64,000 nucleotides of DNA from Pseudomonas sp. 7SR1 (lineage in GTDB: Bacteria > Pseudomonadota > Gammaproteobacteria > Pseudomonadales > Pseudomonadaceae), in NCBI RefSeq assembly GCF_900156465.1, contig NZ_LT707064.1, positions 4,355,001-4,419,000 of the forward strand, given 5' to 3'. The translations under genes were made by a program, and so were the position numbers. Of the stretch, positions 24,596 through 32,461 are shown in pieces; positions within the stretch are counted from its first letter, which is position 1; the number at the start of each line of letters is the position of its first letter. Below the pieces are notes generated by a model. The model searched no databases, was not told where the DNA came from, and saw only the letters and a program-made list of their open reading frames with translations.

Positions 24596-25624
24596 TCAGG
24601 GGATGGGTTTGTTCAGCCAGCTCAACAATGCTTCATGGAACCGGTCCGGCTCTTCCATCTGCGGTGCGTGCCCCAGGTTGGCGAACTCCACCAGCGTCGA
24701 GCGCGGGATGAGCTGTGCCACCTGTTTGCCCAGTACGTCATAACGGCCCAGCCTGGCCTTCACGGCGGGTGGCGCTATGTCGCTGCCGATGGCGGTGGTG
24801 TCGGACGTGCCGATCAGCAACAGGGTCGGCACCTTAAGGTCCTTGAATTCGTAGTAGACCGGCTGGGTGAAGATCATGTCGTAGATCAGCGCCGAGTTCC
24901 ACGCGACCTGGGTGTGTCCCGGCCCTTTGTTCAGGCCGGCGAGCATATCCACCCAGCGGTCGAACTCCGGCTTCCAGCGGCCCCCATAGTAAGTGGTGCG
25001 CTCGTAATTGCGAATCCCGTCGGCGTTGAGCTTCAGCTCGCGTTCATACCATTGGTCCACGGTGCGGTAGGGCACGCCAAGGGCCTTCCAGTCTTCGAGA
25101 CCGATGGGGTTGACCATCGCCAGGCGCTCTACCTGATCTGGGAATTGCAGGGCGTATCGGGTGGCGAGCATACCGCCCGTGGAGTGGCCCAGGACAATGG
25201 CCTTCTGCACGCCGAGGGCCTTGAGCAGGGCCTGGGTATTGGTCGCCAGTTGATGGAAACTGTACTGGTAATAGTCCGGCTTGCTGGAAGTGCAGAAGCC
25301 GATCTGATCGGGCGCGATCACCCGATACCCGGCTTCGCTGAGGGCCTTGATGGAGTCGCCCCAGGTGGCTGCGCAGAAGTTCTTGCCATGCATCAGCACG
25401 ACACTGCGGCCGTTGACCTTGCCCTGGGCCGGTACGTCCATGTAACCCATCTGCAACGATTGGCCCTGGGACTGCAGGTTGAAATGCTTGAGGGTATAAG
25501 GGTATTCGAAACCCTGTAGCTGCGGCCCGTAGGCAGGGCCTTCGGGGGGATTCGCGGCGTGAGCGAACAGCGGCAGGGTGCTCAGCAGCAGGCTGGGAAG
25601 CCAGCGGGCGGTCAAACGCGACAT
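24596..25624 (-). CDS. Secreted alpha/beta hydrolase
   Basis: 342 residues with a signal peptide of about 23 residues (SLLLSTLPLFAHA). The nucleophile elbow is GHSTGG, an oxyanion-side VVLMHGKNFCAATWGDS segment lies before it, the acid is probably in IGTSDTTAIG and the His in NLGHAPQMEEPDRFHEAL, giving a full Ser-Asp-His triad. It is likely periplasmic or exported; the substrate is unknown. ATG 25624 has AAGGAG with seven-base spacing; an in-frame TTG two codons upstream is less likely. Confidence 0.9.
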   Translation of the reverse strand: MSRLTARWLPSLLLSTLPLFAHAANPPEGPAYGPQLQGFEYPYTLKHFNLQSQGQSLQMGYMDVPAQGKVNGRSVVLMHGKNFCAATWGDSIKALSEAGYRVIAPDQIGFCTSSKPDYYQYSFHQLATNTQALLKALGVQKAIVLGHSTGGMLATRYALQFPDQVERLAMVNPIGLEDWKALGVPYRTVDQWYERELKLNADGIRNYERTTYYGGRWKPEFDRWVDMLAGLNKGPGHTQVAWNSALIYDMIFTQPVYYEFKDLKVPTLLLIGTSDTTAIGSDIAPPAVKARLGRYDVLGKQVAQLIPRSTLVEFANLGHAPQMEEPDRFHEALLSWLNKPIP

Positions 25625-25725
25625 GGTCAATCTCCTTGGGGCAACCGGCCGATCCTGGGGCTACCCGATTATGGCGACATTAACCACAGGCAATCGAACC
25701 GCCCGAACGTTCCCGGCCGCCTCCG

Positions 25726-26172
25726 TCAGTGGGCCGGATAATCCGCCACCACGGTCTGGCTTCCATCCTTTTTCTGACCGATCACCTGGTAGGCATCGCT
25801 CATGCCGTCCATTTCCATGCCGGGCGAGCCCATGGGCATGCCAGGCGCGGCCAGGCCAAGCAGGTCGTCGCGCTTGCTCAATGCCAGTACCTGATCCGCC
25901 GGTACGTGACCTTCGACGAACTTGCCATTGATTTCGGCGGTGTGGCAGGAACGCAGGTTCGTTGCCACGCCCAGGCGCTGCTTGACCGCGCCCATGTCGG
26001 TTTCGACATGGTCGTTGACCTTGAAGCCGTTCTCTTGCAGGTGCGAGATCCATTTCTTGCAGCAACCGCAGTTGGCGTCGCGGTGCACGTCGATGGCCAC
26101 CGGTTCGGCGGCCTGGGCCAGGGTGGAGATGAACAGGGCGCTCAGGGCGAGCAGATGCAGGGGATTAGCCAT
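25726..26172 (-). CDS. DUF411 periplasmic metal-binding protein
   Basis: 148 residues with a signal peptide (about 1-21, ALFISTLAQA). The mature N-terminus has the DUF411 motif ANCGCCKKWISHL with a CGCC cluster, then a third conserved Cys in RSCHT and a Met-rich PGMPMGSPGMEMDGM segment. Such Cys/Met content fits copper or other soft-metal binding, and DUF411 genes are often found among metal-resistance genes; none is adjacent here. The start is chosen at the signal peptide; the upstream in-frame region is not coding-like. Confidence 0.88.
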   Translation of the reverse strand: MANPLHLLALSALFISTLAQAAEPVAIDVHRDANCGCCKKWISHLQENGFKVNDHVETDMGAVKQRLGVATNLRSCHTAEINGKFVEGHVPADQVLALSKRDDLLGLAAPGMPMGSPGMEMDGMSDAYQVIGQKKDGSQTVVADYPAH

Positions 26173-26345
26173 GGGAGCGGTCTCGTGTGGAGCGGTTTGC
26201 AAAGGAGGATAACAGAGTAGTGCAGAGGAGCTGACAGGCAGCTGAGGAGCAGATGACACAATTGTCAGCTTGTGGTGAATGACATTGTTATTCGAAAGAT
26301 GACATCATTTTGCCTTCATTGATTGAAATGGATGGCAGGGAAGAC

Positions 26346-27284
26346 ATGCACATCGAAAATCTCAAGCGGTTCCTGGATGCCGGCACCACGTTTTCCTTCG
26401 GCGACCGCGTCACGCCCCATACGGCCAACGATTTCTGGCGATGGGCGTTCTCCAACATGAACGTACCCGTGTTGCGGGGCGTGTTGATCGAATACCTGGT
26501 GGCCCAAAAACTCATCGCCCACTGCGACGATATCGTCGGCGATACGGTGAGAGCGTTGACCACCTATACCCCTGGGCCCGGCGACCTGACCCGCAGCATC
26601 GAAAAGCACTATCAGGTCCAGCCCCATGGTGATGTGTTCGACCTGCAATTGAGCTGGGGCGTGACGCTGGAAATCAAGAGCACGGCTTCGCCGGCCAACT
26701 GGCGCCTGAACAAGACCTGCCGATGGAACATCATCGAAGGCAAGAATCTCAAGGAAACGGTATTTCCGGCCCAGTTCTACATTCTCGCCCAGATGGGCCC
26801 ACAGGTGAGCTTCAGCGACAGTGCCCTGGACCTGGGGGCGATCACCTTTCATGTGCGTACCGGCGAAGAACTCGAACGCCTGGCCGCTGGGCAGCAGTCG
26901 CTGGGATTCGCCCGGTTCGTGGGCGACGAGAGTGCTCGTCCCGGCTGCGGATATGACCAATTGCCCGCCGTGCTGCTCGATCTGCAGACACAGCGCCTGC
27001 AGCGTGTGCGCAAGAAACTCCGGCCAGACTGGAAACTGGTGCCGCGCGATGGCCAGGATGACTTCATGCCGCTGGCCGTGGAACGGGACGGCAAAGTGGA
27101 GGCCTGGTGGTATTGGCAAGTTGAGGTGGAGGGTAAATGGACTGCGGTGCCCATCGAACCGATCGAGTCTCCCTGGTTGCCGGACGAGACACCTGGCTGG
27201 CGGGATTGGGAGGCGGCGGGGTTTGCCTATGTGCCGGAGGTGGTGGCCATGGCCGAGCCCGAAGAGGCCATCGTCGGCCCCTGA
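26346..27284 (+). CDS. Unrecognised protein with PD-(D/E)XK nuclease signature
   Basis: About 312 residues; I do not recognise a named family. Residues 43-112 show the layout of restriction-endonuclease-fold enzymes: RGVLIEYLVAQKL with Glu49 in a helix, then GDVFDLQ with Asp99, then LEIKST with Glu109 and Lys111. This E...D...ExK order is the PD-(D/E)XK core. The C-terminal part is Trp-rich (AWWYWQVEVEGKW) and may be a separate recognition module. No methyltransferase or helicase is adjacent. The upstream region is AT-rich with a small TGACA/TGTCA repeat near 26254-26267. Starts at TTG 26310, ATG 26328 or ATG 26346 are possible; the last has GCAGGGA just before it. Function not assigned. Confidence 0.7.
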   Translation: MHIENLKRFLDAGTTFSFGDRVTPHTANDFWRWAFSNMNVPVLRGVLIEYLVAQKLIAHCDDIVGDTVRALTTYTPGPGDLTRSIEKHYQVQPHGDVFDLQLSWGVTLEIKSTASPANWRLNKTCRWNIIEGKNLKETVFPAQFYILAQMGPQVSFSDSALDLGAITFHVRTGEELERLAAGQQSLGFARFVGDESARPGCGYDQLPAVLLDLQTQRLQRVRKKLRPDWKLVPRDGQDDFMPLAVERDGKVEAWWYWQVEVEGKWTAVPIEPIESPWLPDETPGWRDWEAAGFAYVPEVVAMAEPEEAIVGP

Positions 27285-27366
27285 GGCAAGGCCGTTTGCC
27301 GAGCTATCGGCTGATCCGTCCCTTCTTTGCGCAGCCTTCGCTGTGCAACTTCTCTGACCCATGAGT

Positions 27367-27398
27367 CGCCTGCCAGGCACCTGTCTTCGAGGCAGGCG
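27367..27398 (+). terminator. Possible terminator after the PD-(D/E)XK gene
   Basis: 8-bp stem CGCCTGCC / GGCAGGCG with a 16-base loop in the 284-bp gap before the flavoprotein gene. A T run occurs about 11 bases further on, so the fit is imperfect. Confidence 0.35.
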
Positions 27399-27568
27399 CC
27401 CAGGCAGCTTTTTCCTTTCCAGCAACGATAAAAAGCCTCGTTTCGCAAATCCCCGCCGGCCAACACAATCGCTTCGACATCGCTCCAAACACACCGCAGA
27501 ACAACAAGACAGAACCCGAAGCGGTCGCGATGCAGCTCTGAATCGAACCCACTGCCGGAAGTGCACAC

Positions 27569-28897
27569 ATGCCCTTTGAAACGATCCACATCGATACGCT
27601 TGTCATTGGCGCCGGCCAGGCCGGCGTGGCCATGAGCGAACATTTGAGCAGGCAAGGCGTGCCTCACCTCGTGGTGGAGCGCAACCGCATTGCCGAAGCC
27701 TGGCGCACGGCGCGCTGGGATTCCCTGGTCGCCAACGGTCCGGCCTGGCATGACCGGTTTCCCGGGCTCGAATTCGAGGGGCTCGATCCCGACGCCTTCG
27801 CCGGCAAGGACCAGGTGGCCGATTACTTCGTTGCCTATGCCAGCAAGTTCAACGCGCCGATCCGTACCGGGGTGGACGTGAGGAAGGTCCAGCGCAATGT
27901 CGGTCGTCCCGGCTTCAGCGTTGAAACGTCGGAGGGGCTGATCGAGGCGATCCATGTGGTGGTCGCCACCGGGCCGTTCCAGCGGGCGGTCATTCCGCCC
28001 ATCGCACCTGATCTGGCCGGCATCGTCCAGATGCACTCCGCACAGTATCGCAATCCCGGTCAGTTGTCCGAAGGCGCGGTCCTGGTCGTGGGAGCGGGCT
28101 CATCGGGTGTGCAGATCGCCGATGAGTTGCTACGTGCCGGCAAGCGCGTCTACCTTTCCGTGGGGGCCCATGACCGTCCACCCCGGTCCTACCGCAACCG
28201 GGATTTCTGCTGGTGGCTGGGGGTGCTTGGGGAGTGGGATGCCGAGGCTGTCCGGCCCGGCAAGGAGCACGTGACCATTGCCGTGAGCGGTGCCCGTGGC
28301 GGTCATACCGTGGACTTCCGCAGGCTCGCCCATGAAGGCATCACCCTGGTGGGCCTGACGAAAGCGTTCGATGGCGGCCAGGTTCGCTTTGAGCCGAACC
28401 TGGCCGAGAACATCGCCCGCGGCGATGAAAACTACCTGGCGCTGCTGGATGCCGCTGATGCCTACATTGCCCGCAACGGGCTGGACCTGCCTCTCGAACC
28501 TGAGGCCCGCCAACTGCCGCCCGACCCGCCATGCCTGACCCATCCGATCCTGGCGCTCGATCTGCTGGAGGCTGGCGTCGGTACGATCATCTGGGCCACA
28601 GGGTATTCGGTGGACTACAGCTGGCTGAAGGTCGACGTCCTCGATGCCAACGGCAAGCCCCGTCACCAGCGAGGCGTGTCCAGCGAGCCGGGTTTGTATT
28701 TTGTCGGCCTGCCTTGGTTGTCGCGGCGCGGGTCGGCGTTCATCTGGGGCGTCTGGCACGACGCCCGGCATATCAGTGACCACATCGTCAAACAGCGCAC
28801 GTACCTGGCCTATCGTCGCCCGAGCGACAGCCTGGACTCGCCTGCGCCCGCCATCGATCCGCACAACTCGAAAACCAGCCTGATGGGAGTCCGCTGA
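27569..28897 (+). CDS. FAD/NAD(P)-dependent flavin monooxygenase-like oxidoreductase
   Basis: 442 residues with two dinucleotide folds: the FAD motif VIGAGQAGVAMSEH (about residues 12-25) and the NAD(P) motif VVGAGSSGVQIADELL in the middle. An ATGYSVDYSW segment near the C-terminus matches the conserved ATG motif of CzcO/FMO-like proteins. It should oxygenate or oxidise a small substrate in the cytoplasm. GGAAG lies eight bases before ATG. The gene heads a run of four overlapping or closely spaced genes (flavoprotein, Rid, DUF1028, ArgE-like), which suggests breakdown of an N-containing compound (inference). Confidence 0.88.
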   Translation: MPFETIHIDTLVIGAGQAGVAMSEHLSRQGVPHLVVERNRIAEAWRTARWDSLVANGPAWHDRFPGLEFEGLDPDAFAGKDQVADYFVAYASKFNAPIRTGVDVRKVQRNVGRPGFSVETSEGLIEAIHVVVATGPFQRAVIPPIAPDLAGIVQMHSAQYRNPGQLSEGAVLVVGAGSSGVQIADELLRAGKRVYLSVGAHDRPPRSYRNRDFCWWLGVLGEWDAEAVRPGKEHVTIAVSGARGGHTVDFRRLAHEGITLVGLTKAFDGGQVRFEPNLAENIARGDENYLALLDAADAYIARNGLDLPLEPEARQLPPDPPCLTHPILALDLLEAGVGTIIWATGYSVDYSWLKVDVLDANGKPRHQRGVSSEPGLYFVGLPWLSRRGSAFIWGVWHDARHISDHIVKQRTYLAYRRPSDSLDSPAPAIDPHNSKTSLMGVR

Positions 28898-29307
28898 TGC
28901 CTACTCACACCCGTATCCGCATGTTCAACACCAAGGACACCTACCCGAACCAGGCCCTGGACAACGACCTGTGCCAGGCCGTACGGGCCGGCAACACGGT
29001 CTATGTTCGCGGGCAGGTCGGCACCGACTTCGAGGGGCGGCTGGTGGGGCTCGGCGATCCCAGGGCCCAGGCCGAACAAGCCATGCGCAACGTCAAGCAA
29101 TTGCTGGAAGAAGCCGGCAGCGACCTGACGCACATCGTCAAGACCACCACCTACCTGACCGATCCGCGCTACCGCGAGCCCGTGTACCAGGAGGTCGGTA
29201 AATGGCTCAAGGGTGTGTTTCCGATTTCCACCGGACTGGTGGTCAGTGCTCTTGGCCAGCCCCAGTGGCTGATGGAAATCGACGTGATCGCCGTGATTCC
29301 CGAATAA
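28897..29307 (+). CDS. Rid (YjgF/YER057c/UK114) family protein lacking the RidA Arg
   Basis: 136 residues, the normal Rid length, with the conserved AQAEQAMRNVKQLLEEAG helix, VKTTTYLTD strand and C-terminal LMEIDVIAV. RidA hydrolyses reactive enamine/imine intermediates using an Arg in a P-x-R-S segment; here that segment reads PISTG (residues 109-113), so the Arg is absent. It therefore belongs to a non-RidA subgroup with an unknown or different activity. The start codon overlaps the stop of the flavoprotein gene (TGATG), so translation is coupled. Confidence 0.9.
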   Translation: MPTHTRIRMFNTKDTYPNQALDNDLCQAVRAGNTVYVRGQVGTDFEGRLVGLGDPRAQAEQAMRNVKQLLEEAGSDLTHIVKTTTYLTDPRYREPVYQEVGKWLKGVFPISTGLVVSALGQPQWLMEIDVIAVIPE

Positions 29308-29317
29308 GGACCGAACC

Positions 29318-29992
29318 ATGACTTTTTCCATTGTCGGACGCTGCGCCGAAACCGGCCAGCTGGGCGTCGCCATCAGTTCTTCGAGTATCGCCGTCGGTGC
29401 CCGCTGCCCCTGGTTGCGGGCAGGGGTTGGCGCGGTGTCGAGCCAGAACATCACACTGCCGGCGCTGGGCCCGTTGATCCTGGACGAACTCGCCACGGGC
29501 CGGGGGGCGCAAGAAGCCGTGGACCGTGTCCTGGCGCGCAATGGCTATAGCGAGTATCGCCAGGTGGCAGTGATCGATGCCCAGGGCAACACGGCGATCT
29601 ACAGCGGCAGCCGTGCCTTGGGGATTCATCGTGCCTTGGCCGGCGAGCAGTGCGTGGCGGCCGGCAACCTGTTGGCCGACGATATCGTGATCGACGCGAT
29701 GGTCATGGCCTTCCAGCACAGCGAGGGCAGTCTCGCCGCCCGTCTGATGCGGGCCTTGCGAGCCGGCCAGGAAGCGGGTGGCGAAGCCGGGGCGGTGCAC
29801 TCGGCGGCGCTGTCGGTGGTGGACGACCTGACCTGGCCCATCGTCGACCTGCGGGTGGACTGGGCGGAGCAGGATCCTGTCGGCGAACTGGAAAAACTCT
29901 GGACGGCCTATCAGCCGCAACTGCAGGACTACCTGACCCGCGCCTTGAACCCCACCCTGGCGCCCAGCTATGGAGTGCCGGGCGATGAATGA
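29318..29992 (+). CDS. DUF1028 family putative Ntn-hydrolase
   Basis: 224 residues covering the DUF1028 domain. The N-terminus MTFSIVGRC places Thr2 as the expected nucleophile after Met removal, followed by the family pattern GVAISSSSIAVGARCPW and GVGAVSSQN. DUF1028 proteins have an N-terminal-nucleophile hydrolase fold, and amidase-type activity is suspected. It starts 10 bp after the Rid gene and overlaps the ArgE-like gene (ATGAATGA), so it is part of the same coupled operon. Confidence 0.9.
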   Translation: MTFSIVGRCAETGQLGVAISSSSIAVGARCPWLRAGVGAVSSQNITLPALGPLILDELATGRGAQEAVDRVLARNGYSEYRQVAVIDAQGNTAIYSGSRALGIHRALAGEQCVAAGNLLADDIVIDAMVMAFQHSEGSLAARLMRALRAGQEAGGEAGAVHSAALSVVDDLTWPIVDLRVDWAEQDPVGELEKLWTAYQPQLQDYLTRALNPTLAPSYGVPGDE

Positions 29993-31172
29993 ACTGCGCA
30001 GTCGCGCACTGCTGGCCAGGCTGGTGGGTTTCGCCACGGTCAGTCGCGACTCCAACCTGGCGCTGGTCGGATTCGTGCGTCAGTACCTGGCGGACCTGGG
30101 GGTTGAATGCGAGCTGATCTACAACTCCGAGCGGACCAAGGCCAACCTGCTGGCCAGCATTGGCCCGCTGGAACCTGGCGGGGTCGTTCTGTCGGGGCAC
30201 ACCGACGTGGTACCGGTAGACGGGCAGGCCTGGACGGTGGATCCGTTCTGCCTGAGCGAAGCCGACGGCAAACTGTTCGGCCGGGGCACGGCGGACATGA
30301 AAGGCTACCTGGCCTCGGTGCTGGCAGCGGTGCCAATGTTCCTCGCCAGCCCACTTCGTCGGCCGGTGCATCTGGCGTTCTCCTACGACGAAGAAGTCGG
30401 TTGCCTGGGTGTACGCAGCCTGCTGGAAACACTGCCCGAGTCCATTGCCGAGCCTGCGTTGTGCCTGATCGGCGAGCCTACGCAGCTGCAGCCGGTGCTC
30501 GGTCACAAGGGCAAGTTGGCGATGCGTTGTCATGTCAGAGGGGCAGCCTGCCACTCGGCCTATGCCCCTCACGGCGTGAACGCCATCGAGCAGGCGGCAC
30601 GGCTGATCGGCAGGCTGGGAGAGATTGGCGCATGGCTGGCCGATCCGGCACGGCATGACCCGCGCTTCGACCCGGCGTATTCGACGGTGCAGGTCGGGGT
30701 GATCCAGGGAGGCACCGCGTTGAACATCGTGCCGGCCGATTGTCGTTTCGATTTTGAAATCCGGGCCTTGCCGGATTTCGCTCCGCAGGGGGTCGTCGCG
30801 CAGTTGCAAGGCTTTGCCGAACAGACCCTTCTGCCGGCCATGCAGGCGGTAAATGGCGCCACCGCCATCCGTTTCGAACAGCTGTCTTGCTACCCGGGGC
30901 TGGCGACGTCACCCAAGAGCGCCGCCGCGCGCCTGGTCGCGCAGCTGTGCGGCAGCGACGCTTTTGGCACGGTGGCTTTCGGTACCGAAGGTGGCCTGTT
31001 CGACCAGGCCGGTATCCCCACCGTGGTGTGCGGCCCCGGCAGCATGGACCAGGGACATAAACCCGATGAATACGTGAGCGTCGAGCAGATGGCGGCCTGT
31101 GATCGCATGATGGATCGATTGGCACGCCACCTCAGCGAACCCCACCCTTTCTGGGCCGAGGAGCTTGCGTGA
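29985..31172 (+). CDS. M20 peptidase, acetylornithine deacetylase (ArgE)-like
   Basis: 395 residues. All M20 metal and catalytic positions are visible: His in LSGHTDVVPVDGQAW, Asp in GRGTADMKGYLA, Glu-Glu in YDEEVGCLG, Glu in IGEPTQ and the C-terminal His in SMDQGHKPDEYV. The dimerisation domain sits between the last two. ArgE-type enzymes remove acyl groups from amino acids. In this cluster, rather than in an arginine operon, deacylation of an N-acyl amino acid or similar catabolite is more likely (inference). ATG 29985 overlaps the DUF1028 stop. Confidence 0.92.
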   Translation: MNELRSRALLARLVGFATVSRDSNLALVGFVRQYLADLGVECELIYNSERTKANLLASIGPLEPGGVVLSGHTDVVPVDGQAWTVDPFCLSEADGKLFGRGTADMKGYLASVLAAVPMFLASPLRRPVHLAFSYDEEVGCLGVRSLLETLPESIAEPALCLIGEPTQLQPVLGHKGKLAMRCHVRGAACHSAYAPHGVNAIEQAARLIGRLGEIGAWLADPARHDPRFDPAYSTVQVGVIQGGTALNIVPADCRFDFEIRALPDFAPQGVVAQLQGFAEQTLLPAMQAVNGATAIRFEQLSCYPGLATSPKSAAARLVAQLCGSDAFGTVAFGTEGGLFDQAGIPTVVCGPGSMDQGHKPDEYVSVEQMAACDRMMDRLARHLSEPHPFWAEELA

Positions 31173-31318
31173 ACGACTTCAACGACTGGCGAACCCGGGG
31201 CGCGACACTGCGCCTGACGGATACGGTGCCGATGGCGAGCTCCCCGGGTAACAACGAACGGGTCGACAAGACCGGTAATGCTGTAGACCGCACCGCCCGC
31301 GCTTACGGTCACCCCTGA
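31169..31318 (+). pseudogene. Possible 49-codon gene remnant
   Basis: A GTG codon overlapping the ArgE-like stop opens a 49-codon frame. Its first 15 codons (DFNDWRTRGATLRL) have the look of a true N-terminus, loosely like the start of some aldehyde dehydrogenases, but the rest resembles nothing and stops early. It fills most of the gap before the substrate-binding-protein gene. It may be the start of a gene whose body was deleted; identity is not established. Confidence 0.25.
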
Positions 31319-31367
31319 GTCCCGCGCTGGCTCGTGCGGGCGAGCCGGCATTTCGAGGAACCGCTTC

Positions 31368-32408
31368 ATGTCCAGATCCTTGCGTTGCAACATTGCGTGC
31401 GTCCTGGCTTTGCTGAGTACCAGCGCCTTGGCCGCGCCACAAAGCCTGACCGTGATTTCCTTTGGCGGCGCCACCAAGCAGGCCCAGGACAAGGCCTACT
31501 TCCAACCCTTCAATGCCAGCGGTGCAGGAAGCATCGTGGCTGGCGAATACAATGGCGAACTGTCGAAGATCAAGGCCATGGTCACGGCGGGTCACACCAG
31601 TTGGGACGTGGTCGAAGTGGAAAGCCCCGAGCTGCTGCGAGGCTGTGAAGAAGGCCTGTTCGAGAAACTCGACCTGACGGCCATGGGCGACCCGGCGAAC
31701 TACGTACCGGGTGCGCTCAACGAATGCGGCGTCGCCACCTATGTGTGGTCGATGGTCCTGGCCTACGACCAGAGCAAGCTCGGCAAGGCGCCCAGGTCAT
31801 GGGCGGACTTCTGGAACCTCACCGAGTATCCCGGCAAGCGCGGCCTGCGCAAGGGTGCCAAATACACCCTGGAAATCGCCTTGCTCGCCGACGGCGTCAA
31901 GGCAGAGGAGCTGTACAACGTCTTGAACACGCCGGAGGGAGTGTCGCGGGCTTTCGCCAAGCTGGACCAGATCAAGCCGAATATCCAATGGTGGGAAGCC
32001 GGCGCCCAACCGGCGCAATGGCTGGTGGCAGGGGATGTGGCGATGAGTGCCGCCTACAACGGGCGCATCGCTTCGGCGCAGAAGGAGGGCATGAAGCTGA
32101 GCATCGTCTGGCCGCAAAGCCTGTATGACCCGGAGTACTGGGCCGTGGTCAAGGGCACGCCGAACAAGGCCCTGGCCGAGCGGTTCATCGCGTTCGCCAG
32201 CCAGCCCCAGACCCAGAAAGTGTTCTCGGAAAATATCCCTTACGGGCCCGTGCATCGCCAGACGCTGGGTTTGCTGCCCGAGGCCGTGAGGGACCAGTTG
32301 CCTACCGCCGAAGCCAATCTGGCCGGGGCTCGGGCCGTGGACTCCGAGTTCTGGGTCGACCATGGCGAGGAGCTGGAGCAGCGTTTCAACGCCTGGGCGG
32401 CCCGCTAG
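31368..32408 (+). CDS. ABC transporter substrate-binding protein, polyamine/PotD type
   Basis: 346 residues with a signal peptide (about 1-23, LLSTSALAA) and the PotD/type 2 periplasmic-binding fold: SLTVISFGGATKQAQDKAYF at the mature start and WDVVEVESPELLRGCEEG soon after. It should bind a cationic or amine-type ligand for an ABC importer. No permease or ATPase gene is nearby, so it is an orphan here. CGAGGA lies eight bases before ATG. Its position after the flavoprotein-Rid-DUF1028-ArgE run suggests delivery of that pathway's substrate. Confidence 0.9.
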   Translation: MSRSLRCNIACVLALLSTSALAAPQSLTVISFGGATKQAQDKAYFQPFNASGAGSIVAGEYNGELSKIKAMVTAGHTSWDVVEVESPELLRGCEEGLFEKLDLTAMGDPANYVPGALNECGVATYVWSMVLAYDQSKLGKAPRSWADFWNLTEYPGKRGLRKGAKYTLEIALLADGVKAEELYNVLNTPEGVSRAFAKLDQIKPNIQWWEAGAQPAQWLVAGDVAMSAAYNGRIASAQKEGMKLSIVWPQSLYDPEYWAVVKGTPNKALAERFIAFASQPQTQKVFSENIPYGPVHRQTLGLLPEAVRDQLPTAEANLAGARAVDSEFWVDHGEELEQRFNAWAAR

Positions 32409-32412
32409 GCGA

Positions 32413-32448
32413 ACCAGCCGTGGCGAGGGGACTTTTCCTCGTCACGGC
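32413..32448. repeat. REP-like palindrome
   Basis: 12-bp imperfect stem GCCGTGGCGAGG / CCTCGTCACGGC (one G-T pair) with an 8-base loop, between two convergent genes. GTGGCGAGGGG followed by a CCTCG arm is the form of the common REP palindromes of P. fluorescens-type genomes. It may also stop transcription from both sides. Confidence 0.55.
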
Positions 32449-32461
32449 CTGCCTGGCGGGT

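Noticed and set aside
29318..31172. Reading the ArgE-like gene as part of arginine biosynthesis
   Set aside because: No arg genes are near; it is translationally coupled to DUF1028 and Rid genes, so a catabolic role fits better.
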